A stretch of 64,000 nt of DNA from Lycocorax pyrrhopterus obiensis (Eukaryota; Chordata; Aves; Passeriformes; Paradisaeidae): positions 15,166,090-15,230,089 of the forward strand of contig JACSVZ010000004.1 of the NCBI GenBank assembly GCA_014706295.1, written 5' to 3'. The translations under genes were made by a program, and so were the position numbers. Positions 12,613-24,927 of the stretch are shown here, piece by piece. The first letter of the stretch is position 1, and each line of letters starts with the position of its first letter. The notes under the pieces are model-generated. The model ran no database searches. It saw only the letters and a list, made by a program, of their open reading frames with translations, and was not told the origin of the DNA.

Positions 12613-15369
12613 GATCTCCTGCCAAAGCCTAAACCCAGATGTCAAGAACACACCAGTTACCCATCTCTCTCAGTTTTCCATTCATTTGGGTTTGAATCCC
12701 AAACAAGTATCTAATGACTTTTGCTTTTTCAATTCCATTTCTAGATATGTGCATAGATATGAATTTTAGGTTAAGCCAGTCTGATCTCAAATTGGGAACA
12801 AACTGCAGTGGCACTTGGTATTTGCTGCAGATATGTCATGGTGCCACTAGCAGTGGGCTTTCCCAGGAGATGGGCTGGGCCATGTGCTTGTGCATCACTG
12901 GCTGTGGAAGCAGCAGAACAAAATTCTTTATCTAAGCTCCATTCACCTGAAGCAGTTCCTTCTTTGAAGCTGCCAGTCACGATACGAGCTCAGGAAGCAT
13001 GTCTGCCTGAAGTGGAGGGGCCACCAAGGGAATGAGGAGAGAAAGTAACAAGGCAGAGGGTTGTTGGTTCCACACCCTGTTGAAAAGAGAGACCGTGGGA
13101 TTTGTGTCAGAGGTGAGACTAGTTCATGATGGCTGAGAGGGCTCACAGGGGTGCTGGTGTGGCACGGAGCTGCTTTTGAGTACCACAGAGTTGTGCAGAA
13201 AGAGACAGAGAAGCCCTCTGCTTATAGCTCACTGTCCCTGTGATGCTGCGGTCAGACCTGAGCCAGGCAGGAGAACACACCTGTCAGGGTGATAAATATC
13301 CTGTGCTCAGCTACCTGTGCTCTGACTTCAGCAGACTGTCCTTCAAATGAATTGCCAATCTCCTGTGTTACTTCGGTGCAGGACATGCAGACCTACAGGC
13401 TTTGTCAGCATCAATAATCCTCTCTCAGGGAGAGCCGGGCTTGGAGGATGGCTATGGCTGCAGCCAGAACCCTTCAGGGCTTGGGTGCTCCTCAAGCAAG
13501 GGTGGAAAAGCAGGGACACAGCTCTTGGGGACACAGTCCTACCATGGTTCCCTTTGCTTCTCTGCTTCAAATCATACAAGGATAAACATATTGGTTTCCT
13601 GAGCCTGAGCCTCAGCAGTGTTGTCTATTTAAAAAATTAAGGGTGGAAGTGAGCTATTTTTTCATATATTTTGAGGCGCTTCCTGTGAGGTGTCAAAAAT
13701 AAGAGAAACAGTCAGGGAAAGGTAAACAAGAGGTGGTTCTTTTTTTAAAGAAAGTAGTTAAATGTAAGGCACAGAAGTATTCTTCATTAAAATAAATACA
13801 TTAATTCCTTGATCACCTAGTGTGGTCTCATTTACAAGCTCTCGTTTAATGTGTGTTTTAAGGTGAGAAGAGTTTCTATTTTTGATAATCTTTGTTTGCC
13901 AAGACTTAGAGCTGTACAGATGGGTCTGTTTCTCTTCACCTCACCAGGATTTATAGCTGCAGTCAGCCTTTTGGGGGAACAGACATCAAAGTCTTCAGCA
14001 GGTGTGCAGTGACCAGGAAACGATGCAGCACAAAATCCAGAGCAGAGGTGACACGATATTTCCCCCGGGATCCTTGTAAAAATGACACGGAGAAGACAGG
14101 AGCTTTTGCAGATTGCATTGTGAGCGCTGCAGAAAATGGATCAGCCAAACCAGGGAATAATCTCGGAAGTGACAAGCCTCATTGAAGGTTAATGCTTACA
14201 GAGCTGTGGGAACTGGTCCCAGAGGCACATTACTAGCCAGCCTGTTTTCCATGAGCTTGTGTGCCAAAGGCTAGCCATCAGCGTGGCGCTTGTGAATTGC
14301 AGCTATGCAGTGTCCTGAGCCATGCTGAAGCTGAAAGTACCTCATGCAGCTGTAGATAACTGATGGAACAGCTGCTCCATAGCTCAAGAAGCAGGAGAAA
14401 GAAAAACTACATCATTTAAAAAACTTGTCCAGTGGTGACAAGCACTTCCAGCACAAACAAAACAAAATAGATGCAACAAGTAAAAGCTGTTCATCTGTCA
14501 GGACTGGATGTACATGTTGTCTGGTTTCCGAATGTGCCATTGGCATTTGCCAGAAGGATCTGGTTTTTGAGCTATTTGTCTGAATCGCATGTTGCAAATA
14601 AGTAGTTTAGTACTTGTGTTGCACAAACACATATTTTCTCTATGAAAATGTCTTCTTGACTGGTTGGACACCAAATAAAAGTGGTTTAGAAATGTGTGAA
14701 CACCTGAGCCAGCTGATAGTCTGGGTAGTTTCTCTGAGCTGGATGCTGTAGGTGGCACTAGTGGCGTAGCTGATGTTAAATTATGCAGCGTTTATCCCCT
14801 TTTGGCTGAAGTGGTAGCTTTGTTACTGAGGTAGAGGAGTTTGCAATTATCTGTAGGGCTGTCACGTGTTAAGTTGTTCTAGTTTCATTTGTTTTAACTT
14901 CATGAATACTCCCACTGGAATGACCTCAAAAAGCCGTTCCCGGAAAGCTGTGATTGACATATCTCTTATATCCATGCAAAATAGAAAGGTATATTTGATA
15001 TATTGGAGCCATCATCTGCAGCCTGTGTTGAGTGAATAGAGCCAAACATATTTGCTTGGGCTGCAAAAATGTCTCACTAAAATAATTAGTTTCAACATGA
15101 ACAGGAGTTGAAGATTATTTTGTAATCTGCTGCAAGCATCAGTCAGTAGTGCTGCAATTAAAAGGGTTTGCTGAGATAAATAACATTCTGAATTTACTGT
15201 TGTGATGTTTCCTACCTGACTGCTTGGCTGCAGTAAATCAAGTGACACTACTGGAAGCAATGTGGATGAATGCCAGCTGGAGATCTGGCCCATTATCAGA
15301 CTATAAAATTCTCTTTCCGAAAGTATTTTACTGGGCAAGGCACCCAGATCTATATATAAAGTTTCTTAA
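12613..15369. other. non-coding DNA, no gene recognised
   Basis: This is unique sequence, somewhat GC-richer around 12.9-13.6 kb, without a recognisable gene, RNA or transposon. Confidence 0.55.
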
Positions 15370-15475
15370 TTGAAGCAGATGGCAAGAGGCCATAAATTTT
15401 TGCGATGTATAACGCCGACAGGTAACAAGGACACATTTATCAGCATCGTGGTGAATCACAGGAACATAAAAGGGA
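15370..15475. promoter_or_regulatory. possible conserved non-coding element
   Basis: Four CpG dinucleotides (near 15402, 15413, 15416 and 15447) fall within about 50 bp of otherwise CpG-poor, AT-rich DNA. They lie next to CCATAAA (15390-15396), a posterior-Hox or Cdx-type site, and TTTATCAG, whose reverse complement carries a GATA-type core. CpGs kept in a methylated AT-rich background often mark constrained sequence. CAG|GTAACA at 15419-15427 also resembles a splice donor. The role is inferred only from composition. Confidence 0.2.
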
Positions 15476-16515
15476 GCTCAGAGAAATGTGCTCTCCTATA
15501 AAAGCAACAGGATGGACTCAGCTTCAGGGCTTTAATATTCGGTATGTGTTGTTCTCTTTATATACCTATTTCTAAATGCCTGCGTTTGCTGCTGCAGCTG
15601 CGGGTTCAGTGTAGTTATAGAGCAGGCAATGGTGTGTGCAGCGTACCTGGAATGACTGGATTCTATCAAGCATGCCTGTTAAATAGCTAGAGAGAGGAAA
15701 CCTGCTGTGAAATCCAGAGGAATTGAGCTTGAGCTGCTACAAGTAGATGCAGAGCGTTTGTGTCTCAGCCCACTTTATTTCCTGCTTCCTCGGCTGGCTG
15801 AAAACTGTTGAAGTGGGGAAATGTTTAGTCTGGCTTTGCTTGTCAGTATTTCCCAGCCCAGCAGACACAAGCAGATAAAGTATTGATACTCCTGAATATA
15901 CCCAAGGCACACACGTAGGATTTATTTTCGCCTTTGAATTTTAATATGTTTAATTTTCAGCACTCAAGTGCCACAGCAGAGGGATGGGCTGGGAAGGTCT
16001 GGTCTTATGCTGATGCCTGTAGCAGCAGTAGAAATGGAGGGTAACAGCTGGAGCTTTGCCACACTGCCACAGCTCTTCCCTGGCATGTGTGGTGGCAAAA
16101 GATCCATTTATCCCAGCTGTGCTGTTCCACATGCTCTGCTGATCTGGTCAGTGCCAGCCGTGCGAGGGATTCAGCAGGTGCAACAAACTCACATCACTCC
16201 ATACGCTTCACAAGGGGCAAGCGTGAGGTGGTAGCACCGCTCTGGCAACAGCAAACATCCCCTGAGAAATGACGTCCTCTGTCCCATCAGCCAACCTGTC
16301 ACGGATCAGAACTGTTTTGTAGACCATGGGATATATCTCTTTATTTTATCCTTTTTAAGTGGTAAGTTCAGGGTGTCATTGTGTGAACTACTGAGTTCTG
16401 GATAATGAAGCAAGCAGCAGTTGGGAAATTATTGACTTTGAGATTATATATTGTGTTCTTTGACTTTTTGGTGGGTTGATTTTTTTGTTACTGTATATTA
16501 ATGCTGATAAGTGAG
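15476..16515. other. non-coding DNA, no gene recognised
   Basis: This is unique AT-rich sequence between the CpG-bearing element and the pentanucleotide array. Nothing recognisable is seen. Confidence 0.55.
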
Positions 16516-16709
16516 TTTTCTCTTTTCTCTTCTCTTCTCTTCTCTTCTCTTCTCTTCTCTTCTCTTCTCTTCTCTTCTCTTCTCTTCTCTTCTCTTCTCT
16601 TCTCTTCTCTTCTCTTCTCTTCTCTTCTCTTCTCTTCTCTTCTCTTCTCTTCTCTTCTCTTCTCTTCTCTTCTCTTCTCTTCTCTTCTCTTCTCTTCTCT
16701 TTTTCTTGT
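16516..16709. repeat. (TCTCT)n pentanucleotide microsatellite
   Basis: From 16526 to 16700 the unit TCTCT repeats 35 times without a single interruption (175 bp), flanked by imperfect T/C-rich edges. One strand is pure pyrimidine and the other pure purine (GAGAA-type unit). Such mirror-symmetric tracts can form triplex H-DNA, and perfect arrays of this length are usually highly length-variable. Open frames reading as repeated Arg-Glu-Glu-Lys or Ser-Leu-Leu-Phe are products of the repeat and not genes. Confidence 0.98.
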
Positions 16710-19544
16710 CATAAAGTTTTGGTGTGCTAGCCTGCTCTTCTTACTAACTCTACAGACGTATTTTCACATGCATCCATTGAGGGAAGGGAGGAAGAGCTCT
16801 GAAACTTTGTACAGTACCTTGGATTGTTCTCTGGAATCATGTTCTGTCACAGTGTGATGCCTTCCAGCAAAACCATGACTGTTATTACTATTATTATTAT
16901 TATATTTTTTTTCCTCCTTCCAATTGCAGCTAGCATACATTGAGATGCCAGTTTCTGTACCTAACAGAAACTCAGACCAAGTCTGGCTGCTCTCCAGCAG
17001 AGCTTGTTCAGTGCTACTGAGAGCTGGGTCCAAATAATTCCAGCCGAATTTGAGCCAGCAGCAAAGAAAAACCACGATTTTATTTCCCGGCTCAGTATGA
17101 TGCAGTCAATTCTGTGGACCCCTTGTCAAAATAATATGCATGTTGACACCTATGAGAATACATCATAGCACAGCTGTCCAAAGTGCTCATGAAGAAATTG
17201 CATGTACTTTTGAGGAAGAAGTTACCTAAATTGTTTTTCAGAATTCGGACAGTACATCATGATTTCCTTCTTCCTATTTCTTTCTCTGCCTTACTTCTAT
17301 TGGCTTAGCTAACTTTTTAGCAGCTCACTTTGAAAAATCAGGTTTAAACTGGTGCCTGATTACCCTCTCCCCTTTTTGTTTCAGAGGTGAAAACAGAAGA
17401 TTCACACGTCCCTCTCTGGGAAGCTGCTAGGAAACAAGCAAAAATTGCTGCTGCAGTTTCCCAGCTCCTGAAATGGCAACAAGTCCATTTCCATATCAGT
17501 GCAAAGCCCAGCTTGTTAGTGGGATTATCCCAGGGCAAGGCATTTGCTCCCCTAAGGGCGCTGGGATGGGAGATGGAAGGATCAGGGACCGCAGCTTGCT
17601 TGTGATGGTGGCTCAAATCATGTGAGCATTTTGAGCCACCCCTTCTGCTGTCCCCATCCCTTGCCTGTGGCCTTACCCTGAGATTTGAAACTCTGCAGGG
17701 CGGTGGCCACTTTGCTGCCACCCACATCCATCAGGCAGCTGCAGCTGTGCTGGGCTAGAAGTGATGCTGGTGATTAGGGAGCCAGCTTTACTCTTTGGAG
17801 TAACTTAAACTTCAGCCTGCTGGCTTAAACTCTGTTTACAGTTAAACCAGTGATGTGCAATTAAAGAGAAGAGCCCACAAGGTTTTTACAGAGGGGAAAG
17901 AGATGGTCCCCAGTTGGAATGCTACAGTCACGGGAGTCAAGGACTTTCTAGATGTTTCTTAATGCAAAGATCTTTCATGTGCATAAATAACCATAATATA
18001 TGCTGTTACAGCTACATATCTGATATAAGGAGAGAAGAACATTTTTTATGTCCTATGCCATGAGTGCAAAAATGCTGACAAGAACCTCAGCAGCAATTCA
18101 CAGAGGAGCAATGTCTATGTCCCAGTAAAACCATCATGGGCAGTGGGGAGGGACACTTAGCTCCTGTTTTCAGTTCCAGTGTTGCAATAGCGTTCAGAGA
18201 CACCAAAAATTGTCGTCCCTCTGGCTGTCTTTAGCTGTGGTTGTGACACACAGCTGCTCTGCTGGATGCAGCGACTGTGTCCAGCTTGGACACTGCCTGA
18301 GGGGCAGGGTCTGGTGCTGGCTGACTTTCTCTTGGAGTCAGGATGGCTCACAAGGCAACACAATCATTTTGCATCCACAAGATAAGAAAAAAACTCATCT
18401 TCACTCAGACAGTAAATTGTAACTTAGTCTTTCAATCAGGTGTTGAAAATAGTGCCAGAAGCCAGAACTGGGATGGCTCAGGATTCCTTTAGAAGTAAAA
18501 ATTTGAATCAAGATCTATCATCCTGCTGCCCTGACAAAATTTAGCATTTAATGGTGTTTTTCTTATGCAGGTGTCAGCTGGTGTCTCTCCTTACCAGCTG
18601 ACAACAGAAAAAGCCAATTTATCCAACAGAGCAGCTCAGGAGTGCTGACGTCTGAATGACGGCATGTCACCAACAAAAATATGGAAGAATATCCCAACAA
18701 TATCTGTTCTTTTTGATAATTTATTTGCTTGCCTCTAATAACGTTAAATATCATTCTGATGTGAAAAATTTTGTGTCCAACAGTTTAGGGATATTTTTCA
18801 GTTACATTGCTACTTCTGGATTGTGCATTTGTAAGAACCTGGAAATAAAAAGGGGGCTCCACCATAGAGGATGTTTTAATTGCTCAAGTAAAGGGTAAAT
18901 TGGCACAGCTGGGAAGCAGATCCAACTTCCATCAAGTTCTTCTGTGCTACAGAAAACCAGAAAGTTTCTGGATGTGTAATGGAAAATTATTTTTAAAAAA
19001 TAGTCCGTGCAATTTATTATTGCCCCATTCCAGAGAAACTTTAATGGATAATGGTAATCTGAGAGGGTATTGTACCCTGGGTGTGCTAGCTACAGTGGAG
19101 GGATTAACCAAGACCTGTTTGCAAAAGTGACACGTCTCTGATTTTCAAATCTGTCTGAGATATTTATATGCTAAAGAGCTGTGAAGTGCTGACATGCTTC
19201 TATATTAGTGGAGGGTTTCTCCATTGATACTGTGAATCCTCTGCAAGTGGACAGAAATGCCCCACAGCCACAGGAGCTGCAGCTAAAATTCAGTGTCTTC
19301 CCAGACTCTTTGCTGAGAGGTCAGGGTATAGCAGTGCAGGCTTGGTTTCTGACCCAGTTGGAGTGCAGGAAAAATGCACTCGTCCTTGGGAGCACACAGC
19401 TGGGCAGATCCTCTCTGAATTCCTCTGCATAATGGGATGGACAGTCCCATCTCTGTTTTAGCACTTGTGCGAAGCTATTGGCAAAGTCCTCCTTTGGACT
19501 GCTTTGGGCATCCTCTTCATCAGTTTGCAAAAGTGATGACTGAC
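16710..19544. other. non-coding DNA with a short TTA repeat
   Basis: This contains an imperfect (TTA)n run at about 16880-16903, followed by a T-run. The rest is unique sequence with no recognisable gene. Confidence 0.6.
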
Positions 19545-19700
19545 ACTGGAGCAGGCTCAGAGAAGATCTTCCAAGATGATGAAAGGAAGTGAATGAAAAT
19601 GCACCACACAGGAAAAGATAAGAAGTGTGGTTTGCTTAGTCTGGAAGAACAGGGATGAGAGAAGGTTTGGTTGTCTATAAACACACCAGGTAAACAAACA
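19545..19700 (+). mobile_element. ancient CR1-like remnant
   Basis: The order of phrases CTGGAGCAGGCTCAGAGAAG, CCAAGATGATGAAAGGA, TTTGCTTAGTCTGGAAGAA and GAGAGAAGG...GTCTATAAACAC follows the 3' part of a plus-strand CR1 LINE, where comparable text reads as rule-like blocks ending in a sentence about lesion to the pol end and 3' UTR. Divergence is heavy, and I cannot follow the element to its 3' octamer end. It may be a fragment of an older CR1 subfamily, or a chance resemblance. Confidence 0.35.
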
Positions 19701-22700
19701 TCCTCATTCAGAAGAAAGCAATCCCAAGAGGATATTGCAGGGATATCATCAGCCAGTTGAGATGGAGAAAGTTGAGAGGACCCAAACCCTGCTCGGGAAG
19801 TGCACTGATTTTTCCCACTTAGTGAAGAGCAGATGGGAGAAAAAAAGTTTGTCAATCAGTTGGACAAGGCACAGAACTTTATCACTCTTGGCTCCGGATT
19901 TTATCTCATGGTGCATTTTATCACTAGAGGTTTGATGCCACTAACATGAGCAGGATTTTATAAGCAGCAGCTAACTCAATACACACCATTTCCTCCTACG
20001 GGGACAAGTCCTGGAGCTCTTTCAGTCCTCAGGACTGCAGCAGGATTTTCTGCATTCCTGCCACGTTCCTGCTGGGAAGCATTTGTTGTGTGGAATCCCA
20101 CCACCACTGGTTCAAAGCCAAGTCCAGAATCCTTCTGGGAGCAAAGTGACCAGAAGGCACCACTCTCCCTGGCATCTTCTTGAAGCAGGTTGCAGCTTCT
20201 AGGTGGCCACAGGAAGGACCAGGGAGTTCCAGTCCTTGTGTGCTTGTCCTAAATATGTGCAATTGGGTAAAGTTAGGTAGGTGTGGGAAGGGTTATCACC
20301 AGGAAAGCTGCTGTGTGGGAGGAATAGGGAATGGACCACAAGCTGCTGCTGCTGAAACATGTCAGCTGAAACTGCAAATGGTGATTTGCTGTGCTACTTG
20401 TCTTGATACATTTGTATGAAGGGAAAAATTACATTCCCCGGGAACACCAGTGGTTTTGTAGCCTGGCAGGGTGCGGCACCCTGCGCTGACAGCTGTTTCT
20501 AAGGGCTTTTTCTGTCAGCTCACTTCAGATGAACTCTGCAATGCCAGGTGCTGCTTGCAGACTACTGAATAGATGCCTGCCAGAGAAACACAAGGCAGTT
20601 TCCAGGTGGAAATAAATGTGATTTGTGATGGAAAAAGAACAGAATACCTTCTCTTTCACTACATTGAAACTTGAAATATTCACTGAAATTAAGCCTTTTC
20701 CTGAGAATTCTGCAGCTAAACCTTGCTCAGAAGGTTTTTAAGGGCTATGTTGCAATGTTTTAAACTTACTTCAACAGCAATAAATGTGCCCATGAAAAAC
20801 ATCTTAAATGACTCCTTGAGAATCAGAGAAATTACAACAGGATGAAAGCTCAGCATTCATCAGAAAAGTTTCAGGACCTTACAACATCAAAGAAAAATAT
20901 TCTGCTTTCAACATCTGCCCCCACCTTCCCCCATTGAAGTAAAATTAATTTAAGACCATGGTCTTTGTTCCTGGTAGGTAGCCAAGAAAGAGAGGGTAAA
21001 TGCATGAAATAAAACTGGTCTTTGGAATTAGATAGTGCTGTATCAGTACATACAAAGTATCTGGGACATTCTTGAATTAAGTGCAGTAGTGCTGTGACCA
21101 TATTCTGACTGATTCAATGGAGGAGCCTCCATAATCACCCCCCCTTCTCTACTGGAGCTGCCTCCCTGTTCCTTCCAAAGCAGCTGAGGTGGCAACACAA
21201 ATGGTAAAAGACCTCTGACAGTGGTATTGCTATGATGATAATAATAATACAGCAGCATTAATGCAGGCTCTTCTGTGTGAATTTGACTGGCATGCTTTGC
21301 CTAATCAGCTAAGGATGAGCTGGCAAAAACTTACGACTCAGGACAAATTAGCCAAGTTACGGAGGAGAAATTAATGCCTGATCCCCAGCCCTGACAAAAT
21401 GGTCCGGTGGCAATGCCATTCAGCTGGAAGGTACCGTAGGTTCCAAATTTGCTCTGGCACTTCAGTTGTTTGCCAAGAAGATGATAAAGCATTTTGGTCA
21501 CGTGCTTAATTTTGTGAAGATGCTAAGGTGAGCAGCACTGCTGCCCTGCCCATTTCACAGCTAATCTATGAGAAAATTGTTGTGCTATGCCCAAAAGTGG
21601 TGCTTGGAGGGAGGCTGGTTGTGTGAGACACGATGCTGGACCTTATAGGGTCACACAGCATGAGGGAAACCTCACACACAGCTGGGTATGTGAGGAGAAT
21701 ACTGACCTGGTCTTAAGATGGTTCAAGCTGATTTTGCAAAAATTTTGTTAAATTGCTGCAATATCAAGTTTGGTAACTTTTTAGAGCGGTGTTTTTCTCG
21801 GGCTGTCTAATGGATAAAATACATAAAGGTAATATAAGGAAAGTGAAAGCACAATTCGATAAGGAACAGGTAGATTGCTGGGGTGCTGTAGCTGAGTTTC
21901 AAGCAAGGTTCAAGTCTAAAGGGTGAACAATTCCTGGCTCAGTTCCTGGGCAGACTCAGCCCACTACTCTCTCACTATCCACAGCACATCTGTTCACTTC
22001 ACTTTGTTATCCGGGGGATACCATAGTAAATGCAGTTTGCAATGTCACCCAAATTAACTCTAAATTTAGAGAACGGGCAGAAGAAACTCCAATTCTGTGA
22101 GGTCTTACACAAACATACCTATCTACACCAAGGAAAAGACAGCAGGAGGTACTCACAGTGTGCCTGTTTCTCTGAGGCATTGTTATCACCGAAGATTTTA
22201 TTACACCAAGAAATAAATCTCCTCTTTTACAGTTAATAAAATGTAGGATGTAGCTCTTTGTCTCTGCTATATCTCTCCAAGAACAGAATGGGTCAGCAAA
22301 TGGTGTGTAACATTATCAGTTGCCCTTTAGTCTTTATATAGAAATTGGATTGGTCAATGTATCTTTCCAAAAAGATTAACATAGATGAGCATGTGAATGC
22401 AAATATTAAGCTTGCCCTAATTTTAGGCAATTGTTAGATACCACTATGTAGAAGCTCTGAACAGATATTATGGATATTCTGGAAACATGAGCTGTTTATA
22501 AACTTTAAAAATTATTTCTAATCTATGGAATGTATAGTTCTTGAACTTCATTATTGTCTATAGAGGAGGATTTTCAGTTTTTCCCTTTCCATCCTATTTG
22601 TACAAGCCAGGCATGTTCTTCCCGTCCTCACAGCTTGCAAACAGGTTAGTCCTTTTGTGCTACATTGTGTCTTTGCTGACGGAAGTTTTCACCTAATTTT

Positions 22701-24509
22701 GACCTTACGTCCTTGTGGCTATAAGTCCATGTCTTCTTCAGCACCGCTTTCGCTGGCAGCAAATACCAAAGGGAAATGTTTCTTTTCATTCTGTAATTTT
22801 TCTGCCCTCAATGGTCTCTGTCAACGGAGGAAATTGGACTTTTATTTCTGTGCTTCCGTGGGAGCTGAGGTGAAGAGCAGCTTCAGCAAATCATCCTAAC
22901 AGCTTATTATTTCCAGTCCTCCTACATGATCTCTCTGCTTACGTAACTTCATAAAGGATGCATTTCAAGCCAGTACAGTTGGTGTGCCCATCAGTGTGAT
23001 GCTTTCCCTTGCCTTGGTGTGACTAGGGTGGGCTTGAGCCCACCGAGGGTGTTGTTGGCACCGTGGGGTTCCACAAGCACAAACGCAAAGTGGCAAGGAA
23101 AGAGGAGAAGTGGCTGTGGAGGAAAGCAGGTGCCCCCAGAGGCAGAGGCTTGGCAGCACCATCCTGACTGCCAGCACTGGATCTTAAATTAGCCATGAGA
23201 CAAGAGGATTGAAGCCAAGATACCATTATGAATATTGATGTTCAATGAATATTCTCTTTTAAAATTTTATTTCCCCTTTCCTCAAAATGTTCAAGACCGC
23301 AGGACAACAGCATAAACTACTTGCAATATTTGCCCTTTTTATTTTCTAACATTTCCAGAAGATCTTTGATATTGTTCCCATGAAGATGTGAATAGTCAGA
23401 AGTACTTGATAACAGAGCCAGGTACTGACCTTTGTGCCTCTGCCTTGACACCAGCATGACCTTACCTCTGTGAGTTGGCCTCAGTGAGGGCCAAGTGCAG
23501 GCACAGCCACAGGAATAACACAGAGGTGAGAAATGATAAGAAAAACTGTAAAATAGATGCCTGGTCTCACCAATCACTTCAGCTTCTCACCCTTGGAGTT
23601 TGCAAGGACCCTATCCAAAACACCAGGCGCGTTCGTAGCCTTGCACCTCACTGGTGTCATTGCTGCGTGCAGGATTTTGGGTGTAAAAGTGGAGACGGAG
23701 CAAAACCAGTGTTTTTTTCTCTCTGCAACATTCTCAGTTGCTGGCTGGCAGGGTTGTTTGTCATGCATTGGCAGTGTCTACCCTCGTTTCCAGAATGATT
23801 CTACAGTCAGGAAGGTTTCCCTTCTCTCTCAAACTCACCTCATCTCAAAGTTGTTTCAGTAGAGTTCTCTCGCCTCTACCAAATTCTGCACTGCTCCTCT
23901 GAAAGAGCAACGTCCACATTTTGTCCCCTCCACCTGGATTTAGCTCCCATGTCAGTGGCATGTAGGCAAAGGCAGAATTAGACCTTAGATCTGATATTTG
24001 CATTAGACACAGAACCAGACTTTGTCTGTACAAAATGATCCATTTTGTTGAAGTGCATTCATTTTTAGGAAGACAGTTACCAATTTGTATCTCAGCTGAA
24101 AAACTGTTTCAAGGGATAGACTGATCAGCTGCTAATGAAATTCCAAGTCAGAAAAAACAGCCACCAAATAAACCTTGAGAAAGTCAAGGTTTATTTTAGG
24201 AGTCAGAAATAGTGTATTGCCCAGAGGACGATCAGGTAATCATCAGAAAAAAACCCCAGGAACTTGCACTAAAGAATCAGTAGCAAGAATGGAACTTTTT
24301 ACCTCATTTTCAATGAATCATGTCAATCTTGGAGGGAAAAAAAAATCATATTTTGCTCCCCTTCAGCTGGGCTTCATTAATAAAAGGTCTTTCAAATAAT
24401 GACTGAGAAAGGAAAACGTTGAAAATGAAAACAGCCACTTGATTAGGATCATTGCACACATCACCTGTCAGGATGCAGAGAGTATCCTGAAATGAAGCAA
24501 TGAGAATTA
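19701..24509. other. non-coding DNA, no gene recognised
   Basis: This is unique sequence with a short AAT run near 21237-21248. It shows no gene, RNA or transposon that I can name. Confidence 0.6.
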
Positions 24510-24927
24510 GAATCACAGAGTGGTGTGGGCTGGAAGGGGCCTTAAAGATCATCTAATTCCAACCTGCCTGCATGGGCAGGGACACCTTCCACTAGGCCAG
24601 GTTGCTCAGAGCTCCACCCAACCTGGTCTCGAACACTTCCAGGGATGGGGCATCCACAACTTTGATGAGAAACCTATGCCAGTGCCTCACCACTCTCACA
24701 GTAAAGAATTTCTCCCTAATTTCTAATCTAAACCTACTCTCAGTTTGAAGCCATTCCCCCGTGTCCTGTCACTAAAGGCCCTTGTAAATACTTGCTTTCC
24801 AACTTTTTTGTTGGCTCCCTTCAGGTATTGAAAGGCCACAAAATTAGGTCACCTCAGAGCCTTCTCTTTTCCAGGCTGAGCTAACCCAATTCTCTCAGCC
24901 TTTCATCACAGGAGAGGTGCTCCTGTG
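24510..24927 (-). mobile_element. CR1 LINE, 5'-truncated 3' end
   Basis: This is the typical reverse-complement text of a bird CR1 tail: AATCACAGAGTGGT at the 3' end of the element, then CTGGAAGGGGCCTTAAAGAT, CAGGGACACCTTCCACTAG, AACACTTCCAGGGATGGGG, GTGCCTCACCACTCTCACAG and TCTCAGCCTTTCATCACAGG. It covers the end of the reverse-transcriptase frame and the short 3' UTR. CR1 copies in birds are mostly 5'-truncated in this way because reverse transcription stops early. The copy is moderately diverged and has lost any coding ability. The 5' break of the element lies near 24927. Confidence 0.95.

Noticed and set aside
16488..16857. Long open frames of repeated Arg/Glu/Lys or Ser/Leu/Phe
   Set aside because: They are translations of the TCTCT pentanucleotide array.
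24520..24726. Frame within the CR1 tail
   Set aside because: It is the antisense strand of CR1 and not a gene.
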